Part shown: piece after piece, positions 10,059 to 16,973 of the stretch
Layout: every line of letters starts with the position of its first letter
How positions within the stretch are numbered: the stretch's first letter is position 1
Source of the DNA: Paroceanicella profunda
GTDB lineage: Bacteria; Pseudomonadota; Alphaproteobacteria; Rhodobacterales; Rhodobacteraceae
Length of the DNA: 64,000 nucleotides
Assembly (NCBI RefSeq): GCF_005887635.2
Contig: NZ_CP040818.1
Location: 1,263,501-1,327,500 of the forward strand
Direction: 5' to 3'
Notes under the pieces: generated by a model
Database searches by the model: none
What the model saw: the letters and a program-made list of their open reading frames with translations, nothing else
Told to the model about the DNA's origin: nothing
Made by a program: the position numbers and the translations under genes

Positions 10059-10370
10059 ATGAGCGTTCTGGAACGGCTTTCCGCCACCATCGAGGCGCGC
10101 CGCGGCGCCGATCCCGCAAGCTCCCACACCGCGAAGCTCCTCGCCAAGGGGCCGCTGAAATGCGCCGAGAAATTCGGCGAGGAGGCGGTGGAGGCCATCG
10201 TGGCCGCGGCGTCGGACGACCGGGACAACCTCACCTACGAGGCTGCCGACGTGCTCTACCATCTCATGGTGATGCTCGCCTCGCGCGAGGTGTCGCTGGC
10301 GGCGGTTCTCGCCGAGCTGGAGCGCCGCGAGGGCACGTCCGGCATCGCCGAGAAGGCCTCCCGCGGCTGA
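10059..10370 (+). CDS. hisE: Phosphoribosyl-ATP pyrophosphatase
   Basis: All-alpha MazG-like pyrophosphatase of 103 residues, second step of histidine synthesis. The metal-binding segment [20 protein letters not shown] is seen here as [20 protein letters not shown], and the second acidic motif as [14 protein letters not shown]. It is a free-standing HisE, not fused to HisI. It follows hisF closely with its own GGAGG site and ends 9 bases from a convergent small gene. Confidence 0.96.
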   Translation: MSVLERLSATIEARRGADPASSHTAKLLAKGPLKCAEKFGEEAVEAIVAAASDDRDNLTYEAADVLYHLMVMLASREVSLAAVLAELERREGTSGIAEKASRG

Positions 10371-10379
10371 ACCGGCCGC

Positions 10380-10601
10380 TCAGGCCTGCGCGGTGCGCGC
10401 GCCGGGCCCGGTGGAGAGCAGGGCCGCCACGCGCTTGCCGAACCAGGTGAGGTGCAGCTCGCCGAGCGTCAGGTCCGCGAGGCCCTTCTCCAGCAGTTCG
10501 AACGCCCAGGTCGCGGACAGGGTGGCCCCCGTCTCCAGCCTGGACAGGGCGGAGCGCTCTTCGTCCGTGAGCTCCGCAGCGGCGTCAGAAATCTTGCACA
10601 T
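10380..10601 (-). CDS. Small uncharacterised protein
   Basis: A 73-residue protein starting MCKISDAAAELTDEE, preceded by CGGGAGAAG as a plausible ribosome binding site; this start is preferred over an upstream ATG-less extension. The N-terminal half is acidic and helical, and the C-terminal half (WAFELLEKGLADLTLGELHLTWFGKRV) looks amphipathic. No family recognised. It is convergent with hisE and isolated otherwise. The small size and lack of a recognised relative make the call moderate. Confidence 0.5.
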   Translation of the reverse strand: MCKISDAAAELTDEERSALSRLETGATLSATWAFELLEKGLADLTLGELHLTWFGKRVAALLSTGPGARTAQA

Positions 10602-11012
10602 CTTCTCCCGACCTTCGGTTGTCTGACAGGGTTTCCGGAGACAGTCTGTCCCGGTCACGGAGGGAGAACTGTATCGGACGTCACATTGTTCCGAAGATAT
10701 TTACGCAGCCGCGCGGTATGGCGCGCGTGCAACACCCGGAGCGGCGGCCCGGGCCGCCGGCGGCGGCGGATTCTGCGCCCCGCCACGTGGGCCCTCCTTC
10801 GCCGGCGGGGGGATTTCGAAGTAAGCTATTGATTCATAAAAGCATATTTCCCCTGTCGTGCGGGCTTTACATTCCCTGAAATGGGCTGTAAACACCGTCT
10901 CGTTCCGCCAAGATGCGGCGTCACCGGGTGTCCGGTTTGTGCGCCGCAGTTGTCATTGGTGGAAGAGCCGGGGAATGGCACCGCCCGGTTTCAGACTGAC
11001 AGTGCCACGGTG
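10602..11012. other. Intergenic region upstream of tRNA-Lys
   Basis: About 410 bases with no convincing gene. It has a relatively AT-rich patch near 10820-10875 (including CATAAAAGCATATTT) that may hold promoters for the leftward small gene or the rightward tRNA; no clear -35/-10 pair could be fixed. Short frames here are arginine- and proline-rich, as expected of non-coding high-GC DNA. Confidence 0.4.
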
Positions 11013-11087
11013 GGGCGGGTAGCTCAGCGGTAGAGCAGGTGACTCTTAATCACTTGGCCGAGGGTTCGATCCCCTCCTCGCCCACCA
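11013..11087 (+). tRNA. tRNA-Lys (anticodon CTT)
   Basis: The cloverleaf folds fully. The acceptor stem GGGCGGG (11013-11019) pairs with CTCGCCC (11077-11083) with one G-T pair; the D stem is GCTC/GAGC. The anticodon stem GGTGA/TCACT encloses the loop CTCTTAA with anticodon CTT at 11045-11047. The T arm is GAGGG-TTCGATC-CCCTC. A discriminator A is followed by an encoded CCA. It reads AAG codons. Confidence 0.97.
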
Positions 11088-11489
11088 CATTCCTCTCTGT
11101 CACACATGGATGATCCGAAGCGCCCTCGCGGCCCGCGGGACCGTTACCGCCCGGTTACCGAGCGCGGGGGCTCCGGTGCATGGAACGGCCGTTTCACCCT
11201 TCGGCGCCCGTGGCTGCTTGCGGGAGCAGTCGGGCGGCGCGCCGGAACAGGTGCCGCTGCGGCGTGCGGTATGCCGCAGCGCAAGCGCGGTGTGGCGGAG
11301 GCGGTCAAGCACAGCGCTCCGGGCGGACGCACGTCAGGGGGAAGCCGGCTGCCTGCTCGCGCCCGAGCGGATGCGCGCGGCGGGGGACGGGTGCCCCGGA
11401 GCGCGCGCGGCGGGCGGATCATTTGCCTGCGCGAGCGGACTGCAATAGACAATAATCCAGACGGATCAGTTCTTTCCACGGGCGGTGGC
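11088..11489. other. Spacer between tRNA-Lys and sigma factor gene
   Basis: About 400 bases, GC-rich except for a short AT-rich stretch just before the sigma gene (TAGACAATAATCC near 11447-11459) that could hold a -10 element. The frame is open upstream of the sigma start but the encoded stretch is arginine/glycine-rich and unlike any sigma factor N-terminus, so it is treated as non-coding. Confidence 0.4.
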
Positions 11490-12032
11490 ATGGCAGCGGG
11501 TGAAGACGACCGGACAGTGCTCAGCCGTGCCGCCCTGGGTGACAAGGCGGCCATGCGGGTGCTCTACGAGCGCCACCACGACCCGCTCCACGCCTTCCTG
11601 CGCGCCCGCTGCCGGGACGAGGCGCTCGCCAGCGACGTGGTGCACGACGCCATGCTGGAGGTCTGGCGCAGCGCCGGGCGCTTCAGCGGGAAATCCTCCG
11701 TACGCACCTGGATCTTCGCCATCGCCCGCAACAAGCTGGTGGACAGGCTGCGGCGGGGCGGGGCGCTGTCCTTCGTGGAGGAGGTGCCGGACCTGCCGGA
11801 CGAGGCGCCGGACGCCGAGGCCGTGCTCGACGCCGCGCAGAACGCCGCCCGGGTGCGGGCCTGCCTCGACCGGCTCAAGGCGATGCATCTCGCGGTGATT
11901 CGCCTCGCCTTCTACGAGGGCCTGCCCTACGACGAGATTTCCCGGGTGGAGGGCATCCCGGTGGGCACGGTGAAGACCAGGATCTTCCACGCCAAGCAGG
12001 CGCTTCTGCACTGCCTCGGGCGGCGCCGCTAG
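11490..12032 (+). CDS. ECF-type RNA polymerase sigma factor
   Basis: Sigma-70 family protein of 180 residues with only regions 2 and 4, hence extracytoplasmic-function type. Region 2 is at about residues 20-90 (YERHHDPLHAFLRARC, then VRTWIFAIARNKLVDRLRR, which should melt and bind the -10 element). Region 4 is at about 120-175, with the helix-turn-helix GLPYDEISRVEGIPVGTVKTRIF. The ATG at 11490 begins the family N-terminus. The adjacent convergent gene encodes a membrane protein of anti-sigma type, suggesting its regulator. Target promoters are unknown; a candidate lies upstream of the S8 protease gene. Confidence 0.9.
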   Translation: MAAGEDDRTVLSRAALGDKAAMRVLYERHHDPLHAFLRARCRDEALASDVVHDAMLEVWRSAGRFSGKSSVRTWIFAIARNKLVDRLRRGGALSFVEEVPDLPDEAPDAEAVLDAAQNAARVRACLDRLKAMHLAVIRLAFYEGLPYDEISRVEGIPVGTVKTRIFHAKQALLHCLGRRR

Positions 12033-12056
12033 CCCGGGGGCCGGCCAGCGCCGCAC

Positions 12057-12087
12057 GGGCAGGGCGGCGTGTGCGACCGCCCTGTCC
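12057..12087. terminator. Hairpin between convergent sigma and anti-sigma genes
   Basis: GGGCAGGGCGG (12057-12067) pairs with CCGCCCTGTCC (12077-12087), 11 pairs with one G-T, around a 9-base loop. It lies 25 bases after the sigma stop and 104 bases after the anti-sigma stop. No T run follows, so termination efficiency is uncertain. Confidence 0.5.
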
Positions 12088-12190
12088 GTTGCGGGCACGA
12101 CGGCTCAGGCAACCCGGTGCGATCCGTCGGGTGAATTCGGACCTGTGCATTCCGGCCGTCGCGACCGGGCAGGGCGCGCGCCCTCCGGGT

Positions 12191-12778
12191 TCAGGGCCGC
12201 GCCACGGCGGTCACCAGTTCCGGCCGGGCGCGCAGCGCGGCTTCGCCGGCGTCCCGCGCGGCATCATCGGCGAAGGTGAGGGTGAAGAGGCCGAGGGCGC
12301 CGGGCCCGTCGGTGACCGTTGCGCCGAGCGCGACCAGAAGGGCGGTCACCTGCGCCAGCGGCGCGTCATCGGCGAAAGCCACCTGCAGCGCGGGGCCGGT
12401 GAGTGTATCGCTCACCGGCCGGTAGCCCGCCGGCCCCCGCCCGGGCAGGTAGGGCACCGCCGCGAGCTGCCAGACGAGCACCGCCGCCGCCGCGATGCCT
12501 GCCACCTGCAGCGGCGAGAACCGCCGGGTGGCGTTCGCCGGCACGCCGGTGCGCTCCGCCTCGATGCTGCGGGAGAGCCGGTCCCAGCCGGCCGCGCGCG
12601 CGGCCGCCGGCGGGGCCTCGGCGCCCAGGGCCGCGGCGGCGGCGCGCAGCGCGGCCAGTTCGGCGCGCAGGGCGGGGCTTTCCGCCAGCTCGGCCTCGAA
12701 GCCGGCCGCCGCATCGGGGTCCAGGCGGCCCTGCATGTAGGCCAGAAGGTGATCGTCGGAATCCATGTCATGCCCCAA
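12191..12778 (-). CDS. Membrane anti-sigma factor candidate
   Basis: Protein of 195 residues (191 if it starts at the second ATG, MDSDDHLL). The N-terminal part (DDHLLAYMQGRLDPDAAAGFEAELAESPALRAELAAL) has the helical layout of anti-sigma domains that grip ECF sigma factors, without the zinc-binding His/Cys set. One membrane helix follows at about residues 92-110 (LQVAGIAAAAVLVWQLAAV), then a periplasmic tail of about 80 residues. The gene is convergent with the ECF sigma gene and divergent from an S8 lipoprotein protease. Anti-sigma function is inferred from architecture and position. Confidence 0.68.
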   Translation of the reverse strand: MGHDMDSDDHLLAYMQGRLDPDAAAGFEAELAESPALRAELAALRAAAAALGAEAPPAAARAAGWDRLSRSIEAERTGVPANATRRFSPLQVAGIAAAAVLVWQLAAVPYLPGRGPAGYRPVSDTLTGPALQVAFADDAPLAQVTALLVALGATVTDGPGALGLFTLTFADDAARDAGEAALRARPELVTAVARP

Positions 12779-12945
12779 GTCCGGTTCCTGCGCAGTCTCC
12801 GCGAGTTTCGCGCCAAACGGAAGGTGCCGCGCGGAAGGAGGGGGCAGGGCGGCGGCCGCGCTGCGCCCCGCGTGCCGCCGTGTTCGGGAGTTGGTCGCGC
12901 GGGGGCGGGGCAGGGTTCAAAGATTTTCCGTCCCTGCGGCTGACT

Positions 12946-12973
12946 GGAACGCCAGACTGTGAGACGGTTCACA
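12946..12973 (+). promoter_or_regulatory. Promoter-like GGAAC-N16-GTT with overlapping TGTGA-N6-TCACA
   Basis: Upstream of the S8 protease gene, GGAAC (12946-12950) is followed after 16 bases by GTT (12967-12969). This resembles the -35/-10 pattern of alphaproteobacterial stress ECF promoters. In the spacer and -10 lies a perfect inverted repeat TGTGA-GACGGT-TCACA (12958-12973), the layout of CRP/FNR-family sites. A further GTTCACA is at 12986. Both are pattern matches only. Confidence 0.45.
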
Positions 12974-13005
12974 GACCGACCGGGAGTTCACACCGAAAAG
13001 GGCCC

Positions 13006-14214
13006 ATGACCAGAGACCATGCCCCCCGCTGCCAGATCACGGCCCCGCTTCTGGGCATCGCCCTTGCGCTCGCGGGGTGCTCCCCCTCCTACACGCTCAA
13101 TCCGCCGCCGCCGGAGCAGATCCGCGCCGATGCCGGGATGGTGTTCGACGCCCAGGAGATCCTGGCGCTGACCTCGACGCCGCAGGCCGCCGAGGCCCTG
13201 CGCGCCGGGGCCGGGGCCGAGGGGTTCGTGTTCCGGGAGCAGCGCGCGCTGCCGGCGCTGGAGCTGTGGATGCTGCGGTTCGAGTTCCCCCTGCCGCTGG
13301 ACGGGCCCGGCGCCATCGCGGCGCTCGAGCGCATCGAGACCAGCGCCACCGCCGGGGTGAACCACGCCTACAGCCTCGCGGCCGGGCCGGTCGGCAGCCG
13401 CTTCGCCTATGCCGACGCGCTGGTGGGCTGGCCCGGCGGAGGCTGCGTCTCGCAGGGGCCGATCGGCATGCTGGACACCGGGGTGGACGTGACGGCGCCC
13501 GGCGTCGCCGGCGCCCGGGTGGTTTCGGAGAGCTTCGCGCGCGGTGCGCCGGCGCCGGAGGGCCACGGCACCGATGTGGCCAGCCTGCTGGTCGATCCGG
13601 TCCGGCTCGGGGGGGTGACGCTCTACAGCGCCGGAGTGGTGGGCCAGTCCGCCAGCGGCGCGCGGGTGGCGAGCGTCGACAGCATCCTCGAAGGGCTGGA
13701 CTGGCTGGGCAGCCAGGGGGTGCGCCTAGTGAACGTGAGCCTTGCCGGCCCCTACAACAAGCTGCTCGATCGGGCGGTGGACCGGGCGAACGCGCATGGC
13801 ATGACCATCGTCGCCGCCGTGGGGAATGACGGCGCCGAGGGCGCGCCGCGCTACCCCGCCGCTCTGCACAACGTGCTGGCGGTGACGGCGGTGGACGCCC
13901 GGCGCGCCATCTACCGCAACGCCGTGCAGGGGGATTTCGTGGATGTCGCGGCCCCGGGGGTGAACGTGCTCCTGCCCGGCGGCGACACCCGCTTCGCGAG
14001 CGGCACTTCCATCGCCGTGCCCTTCGTCACCGCCTGGCTGGCCTCGGACCCGGAGCTCTATTCCGCGGATGTCGCCACGATCCGCGCAGCGCTGGCGGAC
14101 AGCACGATGGACCTCGGTGCGCCGGGGCCCGACCCGGTGTTCGGGGCAGGGCTTCTGCAGGCCGGCTCCGGCTGCGGCGCGGACACGCGGATGGCCGGGG
14201 CGCCGGCGCACTGA
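13006..14214 (+). CDS. S8 (subtilisin-like) serine protease, lipoprotein
   Basis: Protein of 402 residues with a lipoprotein leader ending LALAGC, lipidated Cys at residue 25, so it should be membrane-anchored outside the cytoplasm. The catalytic triad is in family order: Asp157 (GMLDTGVDV), His187 (GHGTDVASL) and Ser335 (FASGTSIAVPF); the oxyanion Asn lies in AAVGNDGAEG. The first 150 residues before the Asp could be a propeptide-like or substrate-binding region. The start at 13006 gives the lipoprotein leader. It is divergent from the anti-sigma candidate, which invites a role in envelope stress signalling; this is inference. Confidence 0.88.
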   Translation: MTRDHAPRCQITAPLLGIALALAGCSPSYTLNPPPPEQIRADAGMVFDAQEILALTSTPQAAEALRAGAGAEGFVFREQRALPALELWMLRFEFPLPLDGPGAIAALERIETSATAGVNHAYSLAAGPVGSRFAYADALVGWPGGGCVSQGPIGMLDTGVDVTAPGVAGARVVSESFARGAPAPEGHGTDVASLLVDPVRLGGVTLYSAGVVGQSASGARVASVDSILEGLDWLGSQGVRLVNVSLAGPYNKLLDRAVDRANAHGMTIVAAVGNDGAEGAPRYPAALHNVLAVTAVDARRAIYRNAVQGDFVDVAAPGVNVLLPGGDTRFASGTSIAVPFVTAWLASDPELYSADVATIRAALADSTMDLGAPGPDPVFGAGLLQAGSGCGADTRMAGAPAH

Positions 14215-14298
14215 GGAGGGCCGGGAACCTGCCGCCCGCTGCACGGCTGCGACCAATCGAGAGGCAGCGGCGGATGTCCGCGCGCTGGGGCGGCTCTC

Positions 14299-14376
14299 TG
14301 GCCGCATGGCGGCAGCGGTTCAATTGGCCGCATGGCGGCAGCGGGCCGGATGGACGCGTGGCGGCAGAGGGCCGCG
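14299..14376. repeat. Three 26-bp tandem repeats
   Basis: Three head-to-tail units start at 14299, 14325 and 14351. Units one and two share TGGCCGCATGGCGGCAGCGG exactly; unit three differs at a few positions (TGGACGCGTGGCGGCAGAGG). They lie in the spacer between the convergent S8 protease and hydrolase genes; no gene or terminator is evident there. Confidence 0.85.
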
Positions 14377-14478
14377 CGGACCGGGGGGTCCGGCGCGGCC
14401 CGCTGGGGGGTGAGGGCGTCGGGACGCCTGCGCGGCCTGCGTCTGCCCTCGGCGGGGCCGGGGGCAGACGGTGGGGCC

Positions 14479-15453
14479 TCAGCCGGCGAGGAAGGCCAGG
14501 ATGTCCTGGTTGATCACGTCGGGGTACACGCCGGCCATGCCGTGCGGGTAGCCCTCGTAGGTCTTCAGCGTGCCGTTCTGCAGCAGCTTCGCGGAGAGCG
14601 GGCCGGAATCATCATAGGGTACCACCTGGTCGTCGGTGCCGTGCATCACCAGCGCCGGCACGGTGATCTTCTTCAGGTCCTCGGTGAAATCGGTCTCCGA
14701 GAAGGCCTTGATGCAGTCGTAATGCGCCTTCGCGCTGCCGACCATGCCCTGCCGCCACCAGTTGCGGATCAGGCCCTCGCTCACCTTCGCGCCCTCGCGG
14801 TTGAAGCCGTAGAACGGGCCGGTGGGCAGGTCGATGTAGAACTGCGAGCGGTCGTCGGCGAGGGCCTTGCGCAGGCCGTCGAACACCTCGATGGGCAGGC
14901 CGCCGGGGTTCGAGTCCTTCTTCACCATCACCGGGGGCACCGCGGCGATGAGCACCAGGCCGGAGACGCGGCCCTCCTTGGCGCGGGCCACGTAATGGGC
15001 CGCCTCGCCGCCGCCGGTGGAATGGCCGATGTGCACGGCGCCCTTCAGGTCCAGCGCGTCGGTGAGCGCGGCGACATCGGCGGCGTAGGTGTCCATCTCG
15101 TTGCCGGTGTCGGTCTGCGAGGAGCGGCCGTGGCCGCGGCGGTCATGCGCGATGACGCGGAAGCCCTGCCCGATGAAGAACAGCAGCTGCGGGTCCCACT
15201 CGTCGGCGGTCAGCGGCCAGCCGTGGTGGAAGACGAGCGGCTTGCCGTCGCGCGGGCCCCAGTCCTTGTAGAAAATGGACACGCCGTCGGGTGTGGTCAC
15301 GAAGTTCATGTCTTCGGCTCCTTGAGTTTCAGTCGGGGAAGCTGGGGGTGTGGTCTGGGCGAACGTCCGGGACACGGAGGCAAGCATGGCGATGCTCGCA
15401 CCGCCCAGGACGACCTCCCTGCGGTTGAAGCCATCTGTGTGCTGATCTGGCAT
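14479..15453 (-). CDS. Alpha/beta hydrolase, non-heme chloroperoxidase-like, with Tat-type leader
   Basis: Protein of 324 residues. Residues 10-33 read as a twin-arginine leader (NRREVVLGGASIAML, cleavage near AFAQ-like SRTFAQ). The hydrolase core follows: HHGWPL oxyanion loop, nucleophile elbow GHSTGG with Ser145, acid in HGTDDQVVPYD, and histidine in GYPHGMAG. The match is to cofactor-free haloperoxidases/esterases. AGGAG precedes the ATG at 15453. A second ATG at 15309 (MNFVTTPDG), where most family members start, also has AAGGAG upstream, so exported and cytoplasmic forms are both conceivable. Confidence 0.85.
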   Translation of the reverse strand: MPDQHTDGFNRREVVLGGASIAMLASVSRTFAQTTPPASPTETQGAEDMNFVTTPDGVSIFYKDWGPRDGKPLVFHHGWPLTADEWDPQLLFFIGQGFRVIAHDRRGHGRSSQTDTGNEMDTYAADVAALTDALDLKGAVHIGHSTGGGEAAHYVARAKEGRVSGLVLIAAVPPVMVKKDSNPGGLPIEVFDGLRKALADDRSQFYIDLPTGPFYGFNREGAKVSEGLIRNWWRQGMVGSAKAHYDCIKAFSETDFTEDLKKITVPALVMHGTDDQVVPYDDSGPLSAKLLQNGTLKTYEGYPHGMAGVYPDVINQDILAFLAG

Positions 15454-15938
15454 GTCGGTCTCCTGGCCTTGTCTCATGCGTTGACGCGGGCGGGCGGGGC
15501 CCGCGGCCCGGCCCGGTCGGGCCCGGACGCGGGCAAAAGCTGCGCGGAACCGGCCGCGGCCGCCCTCCGGGTGGCAGATGGCAGGCGGGCCGGCCGCCTC
15601 CGGGGAAGGGGCTGGCCCGCAAGCGCATCCCCGGCGGAGGGCCGCAGCCGGTTCCGCGCATGGCGACGACGGGGGAAGGCCGCGGCACGCTGGCCGGAGC
15701 GCCCGTCGGCCACCCTTCTCACAGGGTGCGGCCAGTCGGGCATTTCCGTCAGCCTGGGTCCGTTTTCTCCATCCGCTCATGCGTGAATGTCTTGAGGGGG
15801 AAGGTAGCATGTGGCCGGGGGGCATTCTGCTATTCGGGGGGCCGGACGGTCTTATACGAAGGTGTATGGCGCTCACCGAAGCGTATGGAAAAGCCGGCTC
15901 CGCGCCGTGCCGAACCGGGGGGGCCGCCCCCGCGCCGC
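15454..15938. other. Intergenic region upstream of hydrolase gene
   Basis: About 485 bases without a credible gene. Near 15854-15888 are ATAC-N6-GTAT (15854-15867) and a direct repeat, CGAAGGTGTATGG (15857) and CGAAGCGTATGG (15877), 20 bases apart, which may be a regulator site. If they serve the hydrolase gene, the leader would be about 400 bases long. Confidence 0.35.
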
Positions 15939-16844
15939 TCAGCCCCGGGCGGCCTGCTCGTTCAGCGCGGAGGCGAGCTGCATGGCGAAGCGCGCGGAGG
16001 CCACCGGCAGGGTGCGGCCGCGCATCTGCCCCAGGATCAGGCTGCCCGGCGGGATGTCGCGCCCGGAGATGGCGCGAAAGCGCAGGCTGCCGTCCGCCGG
16101 GGCCTTCAGCCCGATGGGGATCTGGAAACCCAGGGCGCGCTCGTGCAGCACGTAGTGGCGGATGAGGTCGAAGCTCTCCGTCTCCACCACCGGGTCCAGC
16201 CGGCGGCCGATGCGCCGGGCGGCGAAGTCCAGCAGGTGGCGCACGCCATAGGCGGTGGAGGGGGCCACATGGGGGTGGTCGAGGCAATCGCGCAGGCGCA
16301 GCTCGGTCTTGGCCGCCAGCGGATGGTCCGCCGCCATCACCACGTTCACCGGCTGCGGCAGGGTTTCGATCACCTCGAAATCCACCAGGTACACCGGCTC
16401 GAACACCAGCGCGAGGTCGGAGGAATAGCTGGCCAGTTCCGCCTCGGCCTGGGCCCGGTCGCGCACGTTCACGGTGAAGGTGACGCCGGGGTGCGCCATG
16501 CGGTAGCGGGCAATCTGCTCGGGCAGGAAATACGGTGCCAGCGCCTGCGAACAGGCGATGGAGACATGGCCGCGGCGCTCCCCGGCGAGGTCCGCCACCT
16601 GGCTCTGGACGCGGGAGAGGTCGGAGCGCGTGGCGCGGTAGTGGTGCAGCAGCAGCTCTCCCGCCGGGTTCAGCCGCACGCCGCCGGGCAGGCGCTCGAA
16701 GATCTCGGCGCCGAACTCCTCCTCGAAGCGGCGGATTCGCCGGTTCAGCGCCGAGGCGGTGAGGTTCATGTCCTCCGCCGCGCGGCGCATGGAGCCCATT
16801 CGCGCCACGGATTCGATCAGCCGGAACGTGTACAAGTGTTTCAT
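15939..16844 (-). CDS. LysR-family transcriptional regulator
   Basis: Protein of 301 residues. The winged helix-turn-helix is at residues 1-60 (TFRLIESVARMGSMRRAAEDMNLTASALNRRIRRFEEE in pattern), followed by a substrate-binding-fold effector domain (HVSIACSQALAPYFLPEQIARY). The start at 16844 fits the family N-terminus. It is divergent from an ABC transporter operon ending in allophanate hydrolase, and a dyad containing a T-N11-A box lies between them, so it probably controls that operon and itself. The effector is unknown. Confidence 0.9.
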   Translation of the reverse strand: MKHLYTFRLIESVARMGSMRRAAEDMNLTASALNRRIRRFEEEFGAEIFERLPGGVRLNPAGELLLHHYRATRSDLSRVQSQVADLAGERRGHVSIACSQALAPYFLPEQIARYRMAHPGVTFTVNVRDRAQAEAELASYSSDLALVFEPVYLVDFEVIETLPQPVNVVMAADHPLAAKTELRLRDCLDHPHVAPSTAYGVRHLLDFAARRIGRRLDPVVETESFDLIRHYVLHERALGFQIPIGLKAPADGSLRFRAISGRDIPPGSLILGQMRGRTLPVASARFAMQLASALNEQAARG

Positions 16845-16866
16845 CTGGAGTGCTTTTCTGGCAGGT

Positions 16867-16883
16867 GGTGCCGAAAATGCACC
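16867..16883. promoter_or_regulatory. LysR-type operator candidate
   Basis: GGTGC-N7-GCACC forms a perfect dyad, 16867-16883. Within it, T69 and A81 (16869 and 16881) make a T-N11-A box, the classic LysR recognition pattern. It sits 23 bases upstream of the LysR start and 91 bases upstream of the divergent solute-binding protein gene. Confidence 0.6.
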
Positions 16884-16973
16884 GCATTGGTGAAATCCTA
16901 GCAATTTTCGCGAACGCCTCAAGCGTGCAGGCTGTGCGCAATCCGTTTCCCCGTTCCCACGCCGAGGCCCCAG

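Noticed and set aside
11106..11489. N-terminal extension of the sigma factor.
   Set aside because: The extension is arginine/glycine-rich and unlike sigma factors; the ATG at 11490 begins the conserved part.
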